From: Planifilum fulgidum
GTDB lineage: Bacteria > Bacillota > Bacilli > Thermoactinomycetales > DSM-44946
Direction of reading: 5' to 3'
Length of the DNA: 64,000 nt
Assembly: GCF_900113175.1 (NCBI RefSeq)
Contig: NZ_FOOK01000012.1
Location: forward strand, 27,497 to 91,496
Each line of letters starts with the position of its first letter. The stretch's first letter is position 1. The notes below the pieces were generated by a model. It was given only the letters and a program-made list of their open reading frames with translations. It ran no database searches and had not been told where the DNA came from. Shown one piece after another: positions 8,454 to 16,977 of this stretch. The position numbers and the translations under genes were made by a program.

Positions 8454-8481
8454 AAAGAAAACCCGGACGAAGCCGTCCGGG
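8454..8481 (-). terminator. Rho-independent terminator of the treP-treA unit
   Basis: Read on the minus strand, a 7-bp stem CCCGGAC/GTCCGGG with a 6-nt loop is followed by TTTTCTTT. It lies 28 bp after the treA stop codon. Confidence 0.8.
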
Positions 8482-8508
8482 ATTTCATGTGCGCCCGGGG
8501 GCGCCGCG

Positions 8509-10173
8509 TCACCGGGTGAAGTGGAAGACGACGGATTCATAGGGTCTAAGGAGAATCCGCCTGAAATCGGAGGGGGCGTCTTCGTAGTTGGCGATGAGCA
8601 CCCGGTGTTTCCAGCGGGCGAAGGGAAGGCCCTCGGGCAGGTGAAATTCGGTCTCCTTTTCGGAAAAGTTGTTTACGACCAGAAGCGCCTCGCCTTCCAG
8701 ACTGCGCGTATAGGCCCACAGGCGGGGATGGTCTTCCAAAAGGAGTTCGTATTTTCCGTAGGTGATGATATCGTAGTCTTTCCTCAGCCGGATCAGTTTT
8801 TTGTAGTGATGGAGGATGGAACGCGGATCCTTGAGTTCCTTTTCCACGTTGATCTCTTTGTAGTTGGGAGCGACTTTGATCCAGGGCTCGACGGTGGAAA
8901 ATCCGGCGTATTTTTCGCTGTTCCACTGCATGGGCGTGCGCGCGTTGTCCCGGGATTTTTGCTTGATGGCTTCCATGACGGCCTTTTTGTCCGGGTGAAG
9001 GCGGTAGGCGTTCAATGTTTCCACATCGCGGTATTCATCGATGGATTCAAAATGGGGATTGGTCATGCCGATCTCTTCGCCCTGGTAAATAAAGGGAGTT
9101 CCCTGGAGCATGTGCAGCGCCGTGGCCAGCATGGTGGCCGACTCGCGCCGAAAGACGGTGTCGTTTCCAAACCGGGAGACGACGCGGGGCTGATCGTGGT
9201 TGCACCAGAAAAGGGCGTTCCAACCCCCGCCTTCATGCATCCCCCTTTGCCATTCGGACATCACTTTTTTCAATTTCAAGAGGTCGAAGGAGCCTTTCAC
9301 CCATTTCTCACCGCCGGGATAATCCACCTTCATGTGGTGAAAGCTGAAAATCATGTTCAGTTCCTTCCGGTCCGGCCGGGAGTATTTCACCCCGTGTTCG
9401 ATGGTGGTGGAGGACATTTCCCCCACGGTGATCAGGTTGGTGCCTTCCAGCACCTCCCGGTGCATTTCCTGAAGGAACTCGTGGACCCTGGGGCCGTCGG
9501 TGTAAAATTTGCGGCCGTCGTTCATCGGCCCCTCTCCGGTGGCGTCCGGAAAGCGCTGATCCTTGGAGATCAGATTGATGACGTCCAGGCGGAATCCCGC
9601 GACGCCCATGTCCGCCCAGAATTTCATGATTTTGTAGATTTCCCGCCGCACCCGTTCGTTTTCCCAATTCAGGTCCGCCTGGGTTTTGTCGAACAGATGC
9701 AAGTAGTATTGCTGGGCCGTCTCGTCATACTCCCAGGCGGAACCGCCGAATTTGGAGCGCCAGTTGTTGGGCCGATCCCGCCAGATATAAAAGGAGCGGT
9801 ACGGATTGTCCGGGGATTTGCGGGCCTCCTGAAACCATTTGTGCTCGGTGGACGTGTGGTTGAACACCATGTCCATGATGATGCCGATCTTGCGCCGGCG
9901 CGCTTCTTCGACCAGCCTTTTGAACTCCTCCATCGTTCCGTAGCGGGGGTCGATGGCGTAATAATCGCTTACGTCATAGCCGTTGTCCCTTTGCGGAGAG
10001 GGATAGATCGGCGTGATCCAGATGTAATCGACGCCCAGATAGGCGAGGTAGTCCAGTTTTTCGATGATGCCCGCGAGATCTCCGGTGGGTTGGTTTTTGG
10101 CGCTGTAAAAGCTTTTGGGGTAGATCTGATAGATGACCGATTTTCTCCAGTCTTCGTTTCTGAGGTTCTTCAT
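8509..10173 (-). CDS. treC: alpha,alpha-phosphotrehalase (trehalose-6-phosphate hydrolase)
   Basis: The 554-residue GH13 enzyme cleaves trehalose-6-phosphate to glucose and glucose-6-phosphate in the cytoplasm. Conserved regions are 'DMVFNHTS' (near 101), 'GFRLDVIN' with nucleophile Asp197, 'TVGEMSS' with acid/base Glu252 and 'CNHDQPR' with Asp327. The sequence alone would also fit oligo-1,6-glucosidase. The adjacent trehalose-type EIIBC gene makes phosphotrehalase (treA/treC) the better call. AAGGAGG lies 9 bp before the ATG. The gene usually called treR, which follows treA in Bacillus subtilis, is absent here. Confidence 0.88.
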   Translation of the reverse strand: MKNLRNEDWRKSVIYQIYPKSFYSAKNQPTGDLAGIIEKLDYLAYLGVDYIWITPIYPSPQRDNGYDVSDYYAIDPRYGTMEEFKRLVEEARRRKIGIIMDMVFNHTSTEHKWFQEARKSPDNPYRSFYIWRDRPNNWRSKFGGSAWEYDETAQQYYLHLFDKTQADLNWENERVRREIYKIMKFWADMGVAGFRLDVINLISKDQRFPDATGEGPMNDGRKFYTDGPRVHEFLQEMHREVLEGTNLITVGEMSSTTIEHGVKYSRPDRKELNMIFSFHHMKVDYPGGEKWVKGSFDLLKLKKVMSEWQRGMHEGGGWNALFWCNHDQPRVVSRFGNDTVFRRESATMLATALHMLQGTPFIYQGEEIGMTNPHFESIDEYRDVETLNAYRLHPDKKAVMEAIKQKSRDNARTPMQWNSEKYAGFSTVEPWIKVAPNYKEINVEKELKDPRSILHHYKKLIRLRKDYDIITYGKYELLLEDHPRLWAYTRSLEGEALLVVNNFSEKETEFHLPEGLPFARWKHRVLIANYEDAPSDFRRILLRPYESVVFHFTR

Positions 10174-10217
10174 GGGGTTCCGCCTCCTTGACTTGATGGC
10201 GAGGAGACAAAAGGGAA

Positions 10218-10258
10218 GGGGCTGGTTTCCGCAAGTGGTTCGTCGGGAAACCGGCCCC
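10218..10258 (-). promoter_or_regulatory. intercistronic hairpin between treP and treA
   Basis: A 13-bp stem (10218-10230 with 10246-10258, one G-U pair) with a 15-nt loop lies in the 102-bp gap between treP and treA. It has no U-tract, so it is more likely a processing or mRNA-stabilising element, or a partial attenuator that lowers treA relative to treP, than a terminator. Confidence 0.45.
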
Positions 10259-10275
10259 GTATCGCCTCCGGGGGA

Positions 10276-11718
10276 TCAGGCTGGGGATTTTTGGGTCCTT
10301 TTTTTGCCGATGTGGTGAAACAGAATCGTCAGCACGAAGGGCACGATGAGGACAATCGCCATGCCGACCAGGAACATCGGGATGTGTTGCACCATGATGG
10401 AGATGAAGGCCGGCAGTCCCCCGACGCCGATGGCGGGTGCCAACACGCCGTTGAGGGAGATGAAGACCGCCCCCAGAGCCGAACCGGTAAGCGCCGCGTA
10501 GAAGGGGAATTTATGCCGCAGGTTCACCCCGAACATCGCCGGTTCGGTGATGCCGAAATAGGCGGACAGGGCCGAGGTGGAAGCCATGCTCTTCTCGTTG
10601 GCGTTTTTGGCGACCCAGAACATGGCGAGGGCCGCGCTTCCCTGGGCGATGTTGGACAGGGCGATCATCGGCCAGATGAAGGTGCCGCCGTTTTGAGTGA
10701 TCAGTTGCAGGTCGACGGCGATGAACATGTGGTGCATCCCCGTGATCACCAGGGGAGCGTACAGGGAACCGAAAAGCAAAGCTCCCACCGCCGGGGCGGC
10801 ATCGTAGATCATCACGATTCCCTGGGTGAGCAGGTCCCCGAGGTGACGGGTGACGGGTCCGATGACCGCCAAGGCGAGCCCGCCGGTGATGACGATCGTC
10901 GTGATGGGGACCACAAGCAGTTGGATGGCGTTGGGCACCCGCTTTTTCAGCCATTTTTCAACGACGCTCAGGACGTAGGCCGCCACAAACACGGGCAGAA
11001 TCTGGCCCTGGTAACCCACTTTTTCGATCTGGAAAAGGCCGAGAATGTCGAAATAGGGAATCTCCCCTTCGATTCCCGCCGCCGCCTTTCCGTAATTCCA
11101 GGCGTTCAAGAGGTCGGGATGAACCAGAAGCAGTCCCAACACGATTCCCAGGATTTCCGAGCCTCCGAACCGTTTTGCGGCGGACCAACCGACGATGGCG
11201 GGGAGGAAGACGAAGGCGGTGTTGGCCATCGTGTTGATGAGATCCCACAGGCCCTGGAGATCGGGGTAGGCTTCCAGCAGACTTTTGTCCTCGATAAACA
11301 GCCCTTCCGCCCCGATCAGGTTGTTGATTCCCATCAGCAGACCGGCGGTGATGATGGCCGGCAAAATGGGCATGAACACATCGGAAAAGGTTTTGATCAA
11401 TCGCTGGAATGGATTCAGTTTTTTGGCCCCCACCTCTTTCACGTCCGAGACGGTGGCGGTTTCAACGCCGGCCAGTTCCACAAATTCCTTATATACTTTT
11501 TCCACCTCGTTGGGTCCGATGACGATTTGAAAAACGCCCGCATTGGTGAAATGTCCCTTTACCAATTCCACCTTTTGCAGCTTGTCCGCATCGACTTTTC
11601 CCTCATCCTTCAGCACGAGCCGAAGCCTCGTCACGCAATGGGCCGCTTGGACGAGATTCTCTTTTCCCCCGATGCCTTGCAGGATTCCTTCGGCGATTCG
11701 ACGGTAATCCTTGGACAT
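10276..11718 (-). CDS. treP: PTS system trehalose-specific EIIBC component
   Basis: The protein imports trehalose with concomitant phosphorylation. An N-terminal EIIB domain (residues ~1-90) carries the phosphorylated cysteine in 'AAHCVTRLRL'. An EIIC domain with about ten membrane spans follows, containing 'GMHHMFIAVDLQLI' and 'FGITEPAMFGV'. No EIIA domain is present at the C-terminus, so the phosphate must come from a separate EIIA-Glc; one is encoded in the divergent operon at 15514. ATG 11718 is preferred over ATG 11724 because AAGGAGG abuts the latter and is 6 bp from the former. The best -10 candidate lies inside a TGTGA-N6-TCACA dyad upstream. Confidence 0.92.
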   Translation of the reverse strand: MSKDYRRIAEGILQGIGGKENLVQAAHCVTRLRLVLKDEGKVDADKLQKVELVKGHFTNAGVFQIVIGPNEVEKVYKEFVELAGVETATVSDVKEVGAKKLNPFQRLIKTFSDVFMPILPAIITAGLLMGINNLIGAEGLFIEDKSLLEAYPDLQGLWDLINTMANTAFVFLPAIVGWSAAKRFGGSEILGIVLGLLLVHPDLLNAWNYGKAAAGIEGEIPYFDILGLFQIEKVGYQGQILPVFVAAYVLSVVEKWLKKRVPNAIQLLVVPITTIVITGGLALAVIGPVTRHLGDLLTQGIVMIYDAAPAVGALLFGSLYAPLVITGMHHMFIAVDLQLITQNGGTFIWPMIALSNIAQGSAALAMFWVAKNANEKSMASTSALSAYFGITEPAMFGVNLRHKFPFYAALTGSALGAVFISLNGVLAPAIGVGGLPAFISIMVQHIPMFLVGMAIVLIVPFVLTILFHHIGKKRTQKSPA

Positions 11719-11879
11719 ATCCATCCTCCTTTTCTGTGACTTCAGAAAGCCCGGCGACAGGATGTTTTTTGGTGCGGAAAAACAAAGGCATTATGCCCTA
11801 AAAAACGCCCAGGGTCAACCGGGGGGAGAAATTGCCGCGCCCCCCGTCTTATCCAGTGTAGGGAACACCGGGGGAAATT

Positions 11880-11897
11880 ATGTGATTATATTCACAA
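11880..11897. promoter_or_regulatory. TGTGA-N6-TCACA dyad (Rex/Fnr/Crp-family-like operator 1)
   Basis: The sequence TGTGA TTATAT TCACA (11881-11896) is a perfect inverted repeat. The same half-sites are used by Rex (TTGTGAAATATTTCACAA), Bacillus Fnr and Crp-family proteins. On the minus strand its centre supplies TATAAT, so a bound protein would cover the putative treP -10. Confidence 0.6.
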
Positions 11898-12022
11898 TAA
11901 TAGCTGTTTGGTGTAGCCGTTTTTTTACATTTCGCGAAGGAGAATAATTCGATATTTACTAGGTTATTGACAATAAGAAAATCGGAGGGATTTTCGGGGG
12001 GAGAGGATGCAACGTCAATTTA

Positions 12023-12040
12023 TTGTGAAATAGTTCACGA
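12023..12040. promoter_or_regulatory. Rex-type operator (operator 2) upstream of the PTS-ldh promoter
   Basis: TTGTGAAATAGTTCACGA matches the published Firmicute Rex consensus TTGTGAAATATTTCACAA at 16 of 18 positions. It lies just upstream of the probable -35 region of the operon that contains L-lactate dehydrogenase, a classic Rex target. Fnr is an alternative reader. Confidence 0.65.
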
Positions 12041-12071
12041 TTTGTTCAACCCTTTTGGCCCTTGCGCGACT

Positions 12072-12077
12072 TATAAT
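12072..12077 (+). promoter_or_regulatory. -10 element of the PTS-ldh operon promoter
   Basis: A consensus TATAAT lies 63 bp upstream of the first start codon. The hexamer 17 bp before it is poor, so activation or an unusual -35 is likely. The Rex-type dyad ends 31 bp upstream. Confidence 0.5.
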
Positions 12078-12140
12078 GAAAGTGCGGAAGGGACTAGCTT
12101 TTAGCTGTCATGGTTAGACTCGGAAAAAGGGGGGGTGAAC

Positions 12141-12368
12141 ATGAATCGGCGTTATTGGGTGGGTTATGCCGCTGTGTTTTCGATGATCTGGATCGCAACG
12201 GGATTGTTTTCCGTCATCGAGGGAGGGCCGCAGTCGCAGGCGGTGCTGGTTTTCAGCTTCGCCTTTGCGCTGGTTCTCATTGCGGCGACCTGGCTGAGCA
12301 GCCGGCTGCTCGCCCATATTCGTCGATTCGAAGCCAAGCGGGATGCCCTCTATCGACGCGGGAAGTGA
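12141..12368 (+). CDS. small two-span membrane protein, function unknown
   Basis: The 75-residue protein has two hydrophobic helices, roughly residues 6-26 and 34-55, and a basic C-terminal tail (RRFEAKRD). No family is recognised. It is the first gene of the PTS-ldh operon and has a strong GGGGGGG-type ribosome site 5 bp before ATG 12141; a GTG at 12135 sits inside that site. Position suggests a membrane partner or regulator of the permease, but nothing in the sequence shows it. Confidence 0.65.
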   Translation: MNRRYWVGYAAVFSMIWIATGLFSVIEGGPQSQAVLVFSFAFALVLIAATWLSSRLLAHIRRFEAKRDALYRRGK

Positions 12369-12407
12369 TTTCGGTATCGAATGCTGTGAATGAAGGAGGA
12401 GTTTGCC

Positions 12408-12737
12408 ATGTCCGAGCCGATCCGACTGATCATCTTGTGCAGCTGGGGAGCGACCTCCAGTCAGCTGGCCAAAAAAGTGAAGGAGGCGGCGGACAAGCGG
12501 GGAATCGAATTGACGGCCGATGCGGGCGGAACGGGCGAATTCAAAAAGAAAGCCGACCAGTATAATGTCGCCCTGCTGGAGCCCCAGGTACGCCATCTGA
12601 AGAAGGAAATGGAGAAAATCGCTGAAGAACACGGCATTCCCCTGGAAATCGTCGATCAAAGGGCCTTTGCCCTGATGGACGGAGACAAGGTGTTGGATCA
12701 AGTCCTGACGATGATGAAAGGGAGACGGGAACCATGA
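12408..12737 (+). CDS. PTS system lactose/cellobiose-type EIIB component
   Basis: The 109-residue cytoplasmic phosphocarrier has the phosphorylated cysteine at residue 11 in 'IILCSWGATSSQLAKKV', the hallmark of the lactose/chitobiose EIIB family. It receives phosphate from the EIIA encoded two genes downstream and passes it to the sugar at EIIC. ATG 12408 is chosen because AAGGAGG (12393-12399) precedes it with 8 bp of spacing; an in-frame ATG at 12390 lies before that site. The stop overlaps the EIIC start. Confidence 0.9.
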   Translation: MSEPIRLIILCSWGATSSQLAKKVKEAADKRGIELTADAGGTGEFKKKADQYNVALLEPQVRHLKKEMEKIAEEHGIPLEIVDQRAFALMDGDKVLDQVLTMMKGRREP

Positions 12738-14026
12738 ACATCATGAATTGGCTGGAAAACCGGCTCATGGAACCCCTTGGGCGATTGGCCCAAAACACCT
12801 ATCTCCAAGCAATCCGGGACGCCTTCGTCATTTTTGCGCTGCCGGTCATCCTGACGGGTGCGATTTTTCTCATCATCGCCAACCCGCCCACCTCGATTGA
12901 ATGGGCGCCGATCCAGGCCTGGGCGAACGCGGTCGAGCCGATTCAGGCGCAGATCCTGTTCCCGTTCCAGCTCACGTTTGGCATCATGGCCGTCACGGTC
13001 GCCTTCGGCATCGGGTACAGCCTCGGCGAACGCAGGGATGTGGATTCGGTCATGGCGGGAATCCTTTCCATGCTCGCCTTTTTGATGACCGCCTTCCCGG
13101 TGGAGGACATCACCAAGATCCCCTTCGGAAAGATCTTGGATTATCTCGGCGGGCAAGGGTTGTTCGTCGCCATCATTTTGGGGATCTTGACAACCGAGGC
13201 GATGCGCTTTCTCATCAAGCGGGGATTCGCCTTTGAATTGCCGGCGGGCGTTCCCCCGTACGTGATGCGGACCTTCCGCGTTCTGGTTCCTTTCATGGTG
13301 ATTTTGCCGACCGTCTGGATCCTGGAATGGATCGTCTGGGCCAATTTCGGCATCACGATTCCGCAGGCCGTTCTGGAGTTGTTCAGCCCCCTCGTCGCGG
13401 CATCCAACTCCTATCCTGCCGCCCTTGGCATGATCCTGTTGATGATGGTGCTCTGGGGGATGGGAATCCACGGAATGAACGTGGTGTCTTCCGTGGCGTA
13501 TCCCTTCTGGATGACTCAGTTGGCGGAGAACGCTGAGGCCGTCAGCGCCGGAGCGACCGCCCACGGAATCGTGACGGAGCCCTTCTTCCACATGTTCGCC
13601 CATATCGGCGGGTCCGGGGCGACCTGGGGTCTGGTGATCTTCATGTTGCTCTCGCGTTCCCGCCAATTGAAGGAAGTGGGGAAAACGGCCCTGATTCCGG
13701 CGATCTTCAACATCAACGAACCCGTCATCTTCGGTCTGCCGATCGTGTTGAATCCGATCATGTTCATTCCCTTTGTTCTCGGACCGGCGGTGATCGTCAC
13801 GATCAACTACATTCTGTTCGCCACCGGGATTTTGCCGCCGGTGATCATTCAACCGCCGTTCACCGTCCCGATTTTCCTCGGTGGTTTCATCGCCACCGGC
13901 GGTTCCGTCCTTGCCGGATTGGTTCAGGTGATCGATGCGGTGATCGCCGCCCTGATTTACTGGCCGTTCTTTAAACGGTACGAAAAGACGCTGATCGAAC
14001 AGGAACAATCGGCCCAAGAGGGCTGA
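12734..14026 (+). CDS. PTS system lactose/cellobiose-type EIIC component
   Basis: The 430-residue sugar permease has about ten membrane spans. Family landmarks are 'VIFALPVILTGAIFLIIANPP' near residue 35, 'GMGIHGMNVVSSVAYPFW' near 240 and 'FNINEPVIFGLPIVLNP' near 325, which contains the glutamate important for sugar binding. Sugar specificity (cellobiose, chitobiose, lichenan oligosaccharide or other) cannot be decided. No phospho-glycosidase gene lies in the operon, which is unusual. The ATG overlaps the EIIB stop as ATGA. Confidence 0.92.
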   Translation: MNIMNWLENRLMEPLGRLAQNTYLQAIRDAFVIFALPVILTGAIFLIIANPPTSIEWAPIQAWANAVEPIQAQILFPFQLTFGIMAVTVAFGIGYSLGERRDVDSVMAGILSMLAFLMTAFPVEDITKIPFGKILDYLGGQGLFVAIILGILTTEAMRFLIKRGFAFELPAGVPPYVMRTFRVLVPFMVILPTVWILEWIVWANFGITIPQAVLELFSPLVAASNSYPAALGMILLMMVLWGMGIHGMNVVSSVAYPFWMTQLAENAEAVSAGATAHGIVTEPFFHMFAHIGGSGATWGLVIFMLLSRSRQLKEVGKTALIPAIFNINEPVIFGLPIVLNPIMFIPFVLGPAVIVTINYILFATGILPPVIIQPPFTVPIFLGGFIATGGSVLAGLVQVIDAVIAALIYWPFFKRYEKTLIEQEQSAQEG

Positions 14027-14046
14027 GCGGACAAGGAGTGACGCCG

Positions 14047-14379
14047 TTGGATCTGGAACAAGCGATTTTCCATCTCGTGCTTTACGGAGGAAACGCCCGC
14101 GGAAAGGCGTATGAAGCGCTGGATGCGGCGGAGGAATTCCGGTTTGAGGAAGCGGAGAAGCTGCTTCAGGAAGCGGAAGCGGAGTTGATGAAGGGGCACA
14201 AGTGGCAGACGGATTTGGTGCAATCGACGGGGGATGATCCCCCGAGCTTTCTCGCCATCCATGCCCAGGATCATCTCATGACGGCGCTGGCGGAATTGAA
14301 TTTGGTCAAGCGGTTTGTAAAAAACTACCGTTTGATCGAGGAGCTGAAAAAGCGGGTGGAAGCATTGGAGAATCGTTGA
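14047..14379 (+). CDS. PTS system lactose/cellobiose-type EIIA component
   Basis: This three-helix-bundle phosphocarrier of about 110 residues has its phosphorylated histidine in 'IHAQDHLMTALAELNL' (residue ~75-80), preceded by the family pattern 'GKAYEALDAAEEFRFEEAEKLL'. TTG 14047 is chosen because AAGGAG (14032-14037) has 9 bp of spacing to it, whereas GTG 14038 directly abuts the Shine-Dalgarno sequence. It is followed by a GC-rich inverted repeat (about 14398-14422) with no T-run before ldh. Confidence 0.88.
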   Translation: MDLEQAIFHLVLYGGNARGKAYEALDAAEEFRFEEAEKLLQEAEAELMKGHKWQTDLVQSTGDDPPSFLAIHAQDHLMTALAELNLVKRFVKNYRLIEELKKRVEALENR

Positions 14380-14485
14380 CCCGGAGATGGGCGGGTTTCC
14401 CGCCGCCTGTGCGGGCGGCGGGGACCTGCCTTTCCGTGAGAAGGCGATGAGAAGGAGAAGCCCGCGCCCGCTTGCACGGTCATGA

Positions 14486-15454
<969 letters not shown>

Positions 15455-15513
15455 TCCACGATACTAGATTTGTGCATTCAAAATCGTGATCAAGGAAATG
15501 GAAGGGTCAGACG

Positions 15514-16068
15514 ATGTTCAGACAGGCGATTGAAAAACTGCAACGTTTCATCGGAAAAAGCTCCTCCGAAAAGGAAGCGGAACGTTCCGCCGGAACGCCT
15601 TCTGCCGGTGAGGGGGAGGAGGAGACCTTTGTTTGCCCGATGACCGGCAGGCTGCTTCCGATCACCGAAGTGCCGGACCAGGTGTTTTCCCAAAAAATGA
15701 TGGGGGACGGCTTTGCGATCGATCCGGCGGAGGGGGTTGTCGTTTCTCCCGTCGAGGGGGAAATCGTCAATCTCTTTCCCACCAAGCACGCCATCGGCAT
15801 CCGTTCCAGGGGAGGACGGGAGATCCTGATTCACATCGGGATCGACACCGTCAACCTGAAGGGAGAAGGCTTCAAACCCCTGATTTCTGAAGGGGATCAG
15901 GTCAAACCGGGGCAAAAATTGATGGAAGTGGATCTGGACCTTCTCCGGAACAAGGCGACCTCCGCCATCACTCCGGTCCTTTTCACCAACCTGCGGGAAG
16001 GGGAAAAGGTGGAGCTGAAAAAGGCGGAGGCCCGGCAGGGTGAAGAAGCCGTCGTGGCGGTGACATGA
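15514..16068 (+). CDS. crr: PTS glucose-type EIIA component
   Basis: The 184-residue single-domain EIIA-Glc has a polar N-terminal tail (1-35) and then the EIIA fold: '[21 protein letters not shown]', His in 'TKHAIGI' and the phosphorylated His in '[17 protein letters not shown]'. It can phosphorylate EIIB domains that lack a fused EIIA, so TreP, encoded divergently, is a natural client. 'GGAAGGG' precedes the ATG. The 59-bp gap after ldh contains a loose inverted repeat (CACGAT and ATCGTG) but no T-run. Strong terminators follow the gene. Confidence 0.92.
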   Translation: MFRQAIEKLQRFIGKSSSEKEAERSAGTPSAGEGEEETFVCPMTGRLLPITEVPDQVFSQKMMGDGFAIDPAEGVVVSPVEGEIVNLFPTKHAIGIRSRGGREILIHIGIDTVNLKGEGFKPLISEGDQVKPGQKLMEVDLDLLRNKATSAITPVLFTNLREGEKVELKKAEARQGEEAVVAVT

Positions 16069-16075
16069 CATTTCG

Positions 16076-16104
16076 AAAAAACGGGGCGGACCGGTCCGCC
16101 CCGT
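16076..16104 (-). terminator. minus-strand terminator facing the PTS-ldh operon
   Basis: A perfect 24-nt palindrome (16081-16104) is preceded on the plus strand by AAAAAA, which gives a U-tract for leftward transcription. It would end transcripts of the minus-strand gene at 16379-16798. Confidence 0.65.
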
Positions 16105-16117
16105 GATGGCTCCAATT

Positions 16118-16149
16118 CCGAGGCGGACGTTCGTCCGCCTCGGTTTTTT
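16118..16149 (+). terminator. Rho-independent terminator of the PTS-ldh-crr operon
   Basis: An 11-bp perfect stem (16118-16128 with 16133-16143) with a GTTC loop is followed by six T residues. Confidence 0.9.
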
Positions 16150-16168
16150 GGTTTGCGAAATCTCATGT

Positions 16169-16198
16169 GGACGGGATATTGGGCCCGTCCAGTTTTTT
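16169..16198 (+). terminator. second tandem terminator
   Basis: A 7-bp stem GGACGGG/CCCGTCC with an 8-nt loop is followed by AG and six T residues, 20 bp after the first terminator. From here to 16378 I see no gene, only an imperfect AACCGGC/GCCGGTT hairpin near 16351-16371. Confidence 0.7.
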
Positions 16199-16378
16199 GT
16201 CTCCGTACCCGGGCCTCGGATCCCGGGCGGCCTCCGGCTGCCGACGAGCGCGGCGCTGTTCGCTCCCGGGAGAACGAGATTCCTTGTTCCTTCGCTTCTT
16301 CATCGCCGGATGCTCCTTTGCATTCCCTTTTTTTGCAGTTTTCCCCGGAACCGGCGGACTATGCCGGTTCGGTGAAAA

Positions 16379-16798
16379 TCATGCTTCGGGCTTCTCCGCG
16401 ACATATTCGGGAAATTCCTCCGCAAAGGTTTTCACCACTTCCTGATATTCCTCATCGGGAATTTCTTCGGGGGAGCCCTTTTCGATTTCGAAGAAGTAGG
16501 GAGGGCCCGAAGGATTTTTTTTGTCGTAGTACATGCCGATCAGCCTTCCTTGGTGGTAGAAGGTGGCGCCCAGGACCGCTTCCACCCCGCCCTCCAGGTC
16601 CAGAAAGAAGACGGGTTCCACCTGCTCCAGCACGGTTTCGGTGTAGACTTCCCCCGGATAGCGGAGCACCAGGGCGTCTTCCTCGTCTTCCGCAATGAAG
16701 AGTTGCTTTTTGGAGTCCTTGGACCAGACCAGCAGCAAGTGCTTCACGTTTTCGTGGATGAAGACGTACTGGTGGGGGGTTTCGAAACGGACATGCAC
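16379..16798 (-). CDS. hypothetical protein
   Basis: The 139-residue protein is acidic, apparently soluble, and has no signal peptide or membrane segment. It is rich in beta-strand-like alternation ('HLLLVWSKDSKKQLFIAEDEEDALVLRYPGEVY' is one such stretch, interrupted by charged turns) and ends in an acidic helix. I do not recognise the family. GTG 16798 is chosen because GGAGGG lies 8 bp upstream. A longer frame reaching 16996 has no better start and would run into the control region of the divergent dinB gene. Confidence 0.6.
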   Translation of the reverse strand: MHVRFETPHQYVFIHENVKHLLLVWSKDSKKQLFIAEDEEDALVLRYPGEVYTETVLEQVEPVFFLDLEGGVEAVLGATFYHQGRLIGMYYDKKNPSGPPYFFEIEKGSPEEIPDEEYQEVVKTFAEEFPEYVAEKPEA

Positions 16799-16936
16799 GG
16801 TTTGATCCCTCCGCGATGGGTGATATGAAGGTGCGATCCAACTATAACACAATTTCCGGCCGGCTCCACCCGAACGGAAAGGGGAGGAGATTTTCCGGGA
16901 GAGGTCGAATAGATAAACGAACATATGTTCTTTATG

Positions 16937-16977
16937 AAAGGAGGAAGGCGCTTCCTGCGGGAAGCGCCGCGGAAATG
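16937..16977 (+). promoter_or_regulatory. ribosome site split from its start codon by a perfect hairpin
   Basis: AAAGGAGG (16937-16944) is 30 nt upstream of ATG 16975. Between them lies a 9-bp perfect stem (16947-16955 with 16960-16968) with a TGCG loop. If the stem closes, the effective spacing becomes 8 nt. A short frame MFFMKGGRRFLREAPRK (ATG 16925) ends in an ATGA overlap with the dinB start and could couple translation. Confidence 0.5.

Larger units (their letters stand above)
11719..12140. promoter_or_regulatory. divergent control region between treP and the PTS-ldh operon
   Basis: About 0.4 kb without a gene, clearly more AT-rich than its surroundings. It holds two TGTGA-N6-TCAC dyads, a minus-strand TATAAT (11885-11890) overlapping the first dyad, and a plus-strand TATAAT (12072-12077) 32 bp after the second. 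A G6/C6 stem (11820-11847) lies in the treP leader and is not followed closely enough by a T-run to be a clear terminator. A perfect TTGACA at 11967-11972 has no acceptable -10 at 16-18 bp. I saw no convincing CcpA cre box. Confidence 0.6.

Noticed and set aside
8509..10173. GH13 gene as oligo-1,6-glucosidase.
   Set aside because: Motifs cannot separate the two, but the adjacent trehalose-type EIIBC gene in the same direction favours phosphotrehalase.
11967..11972. TTGACA taken as the -35 of the PTS-ldh operon.
   Set aside because: The hexamer 17 bp downstream is ATTTTC and no acceptable -10 occurs at 16-18 bp. The TATAAT at 12072 is more plausible.
11881..12039. The dyads taken as CcpA cre sites.
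   Set aside because: cre sites follow TGWAANCGNTNWCA with a central CG. These have TGTGA/TCACA half-sites without it.
16816..16974. N-terminal extension of the dinB-family protein from ATG 16816.
   Set aside because: The extra 53 residues resemble non-coding translation, overlap the promoter side of the divergent gene and exceed the family length.
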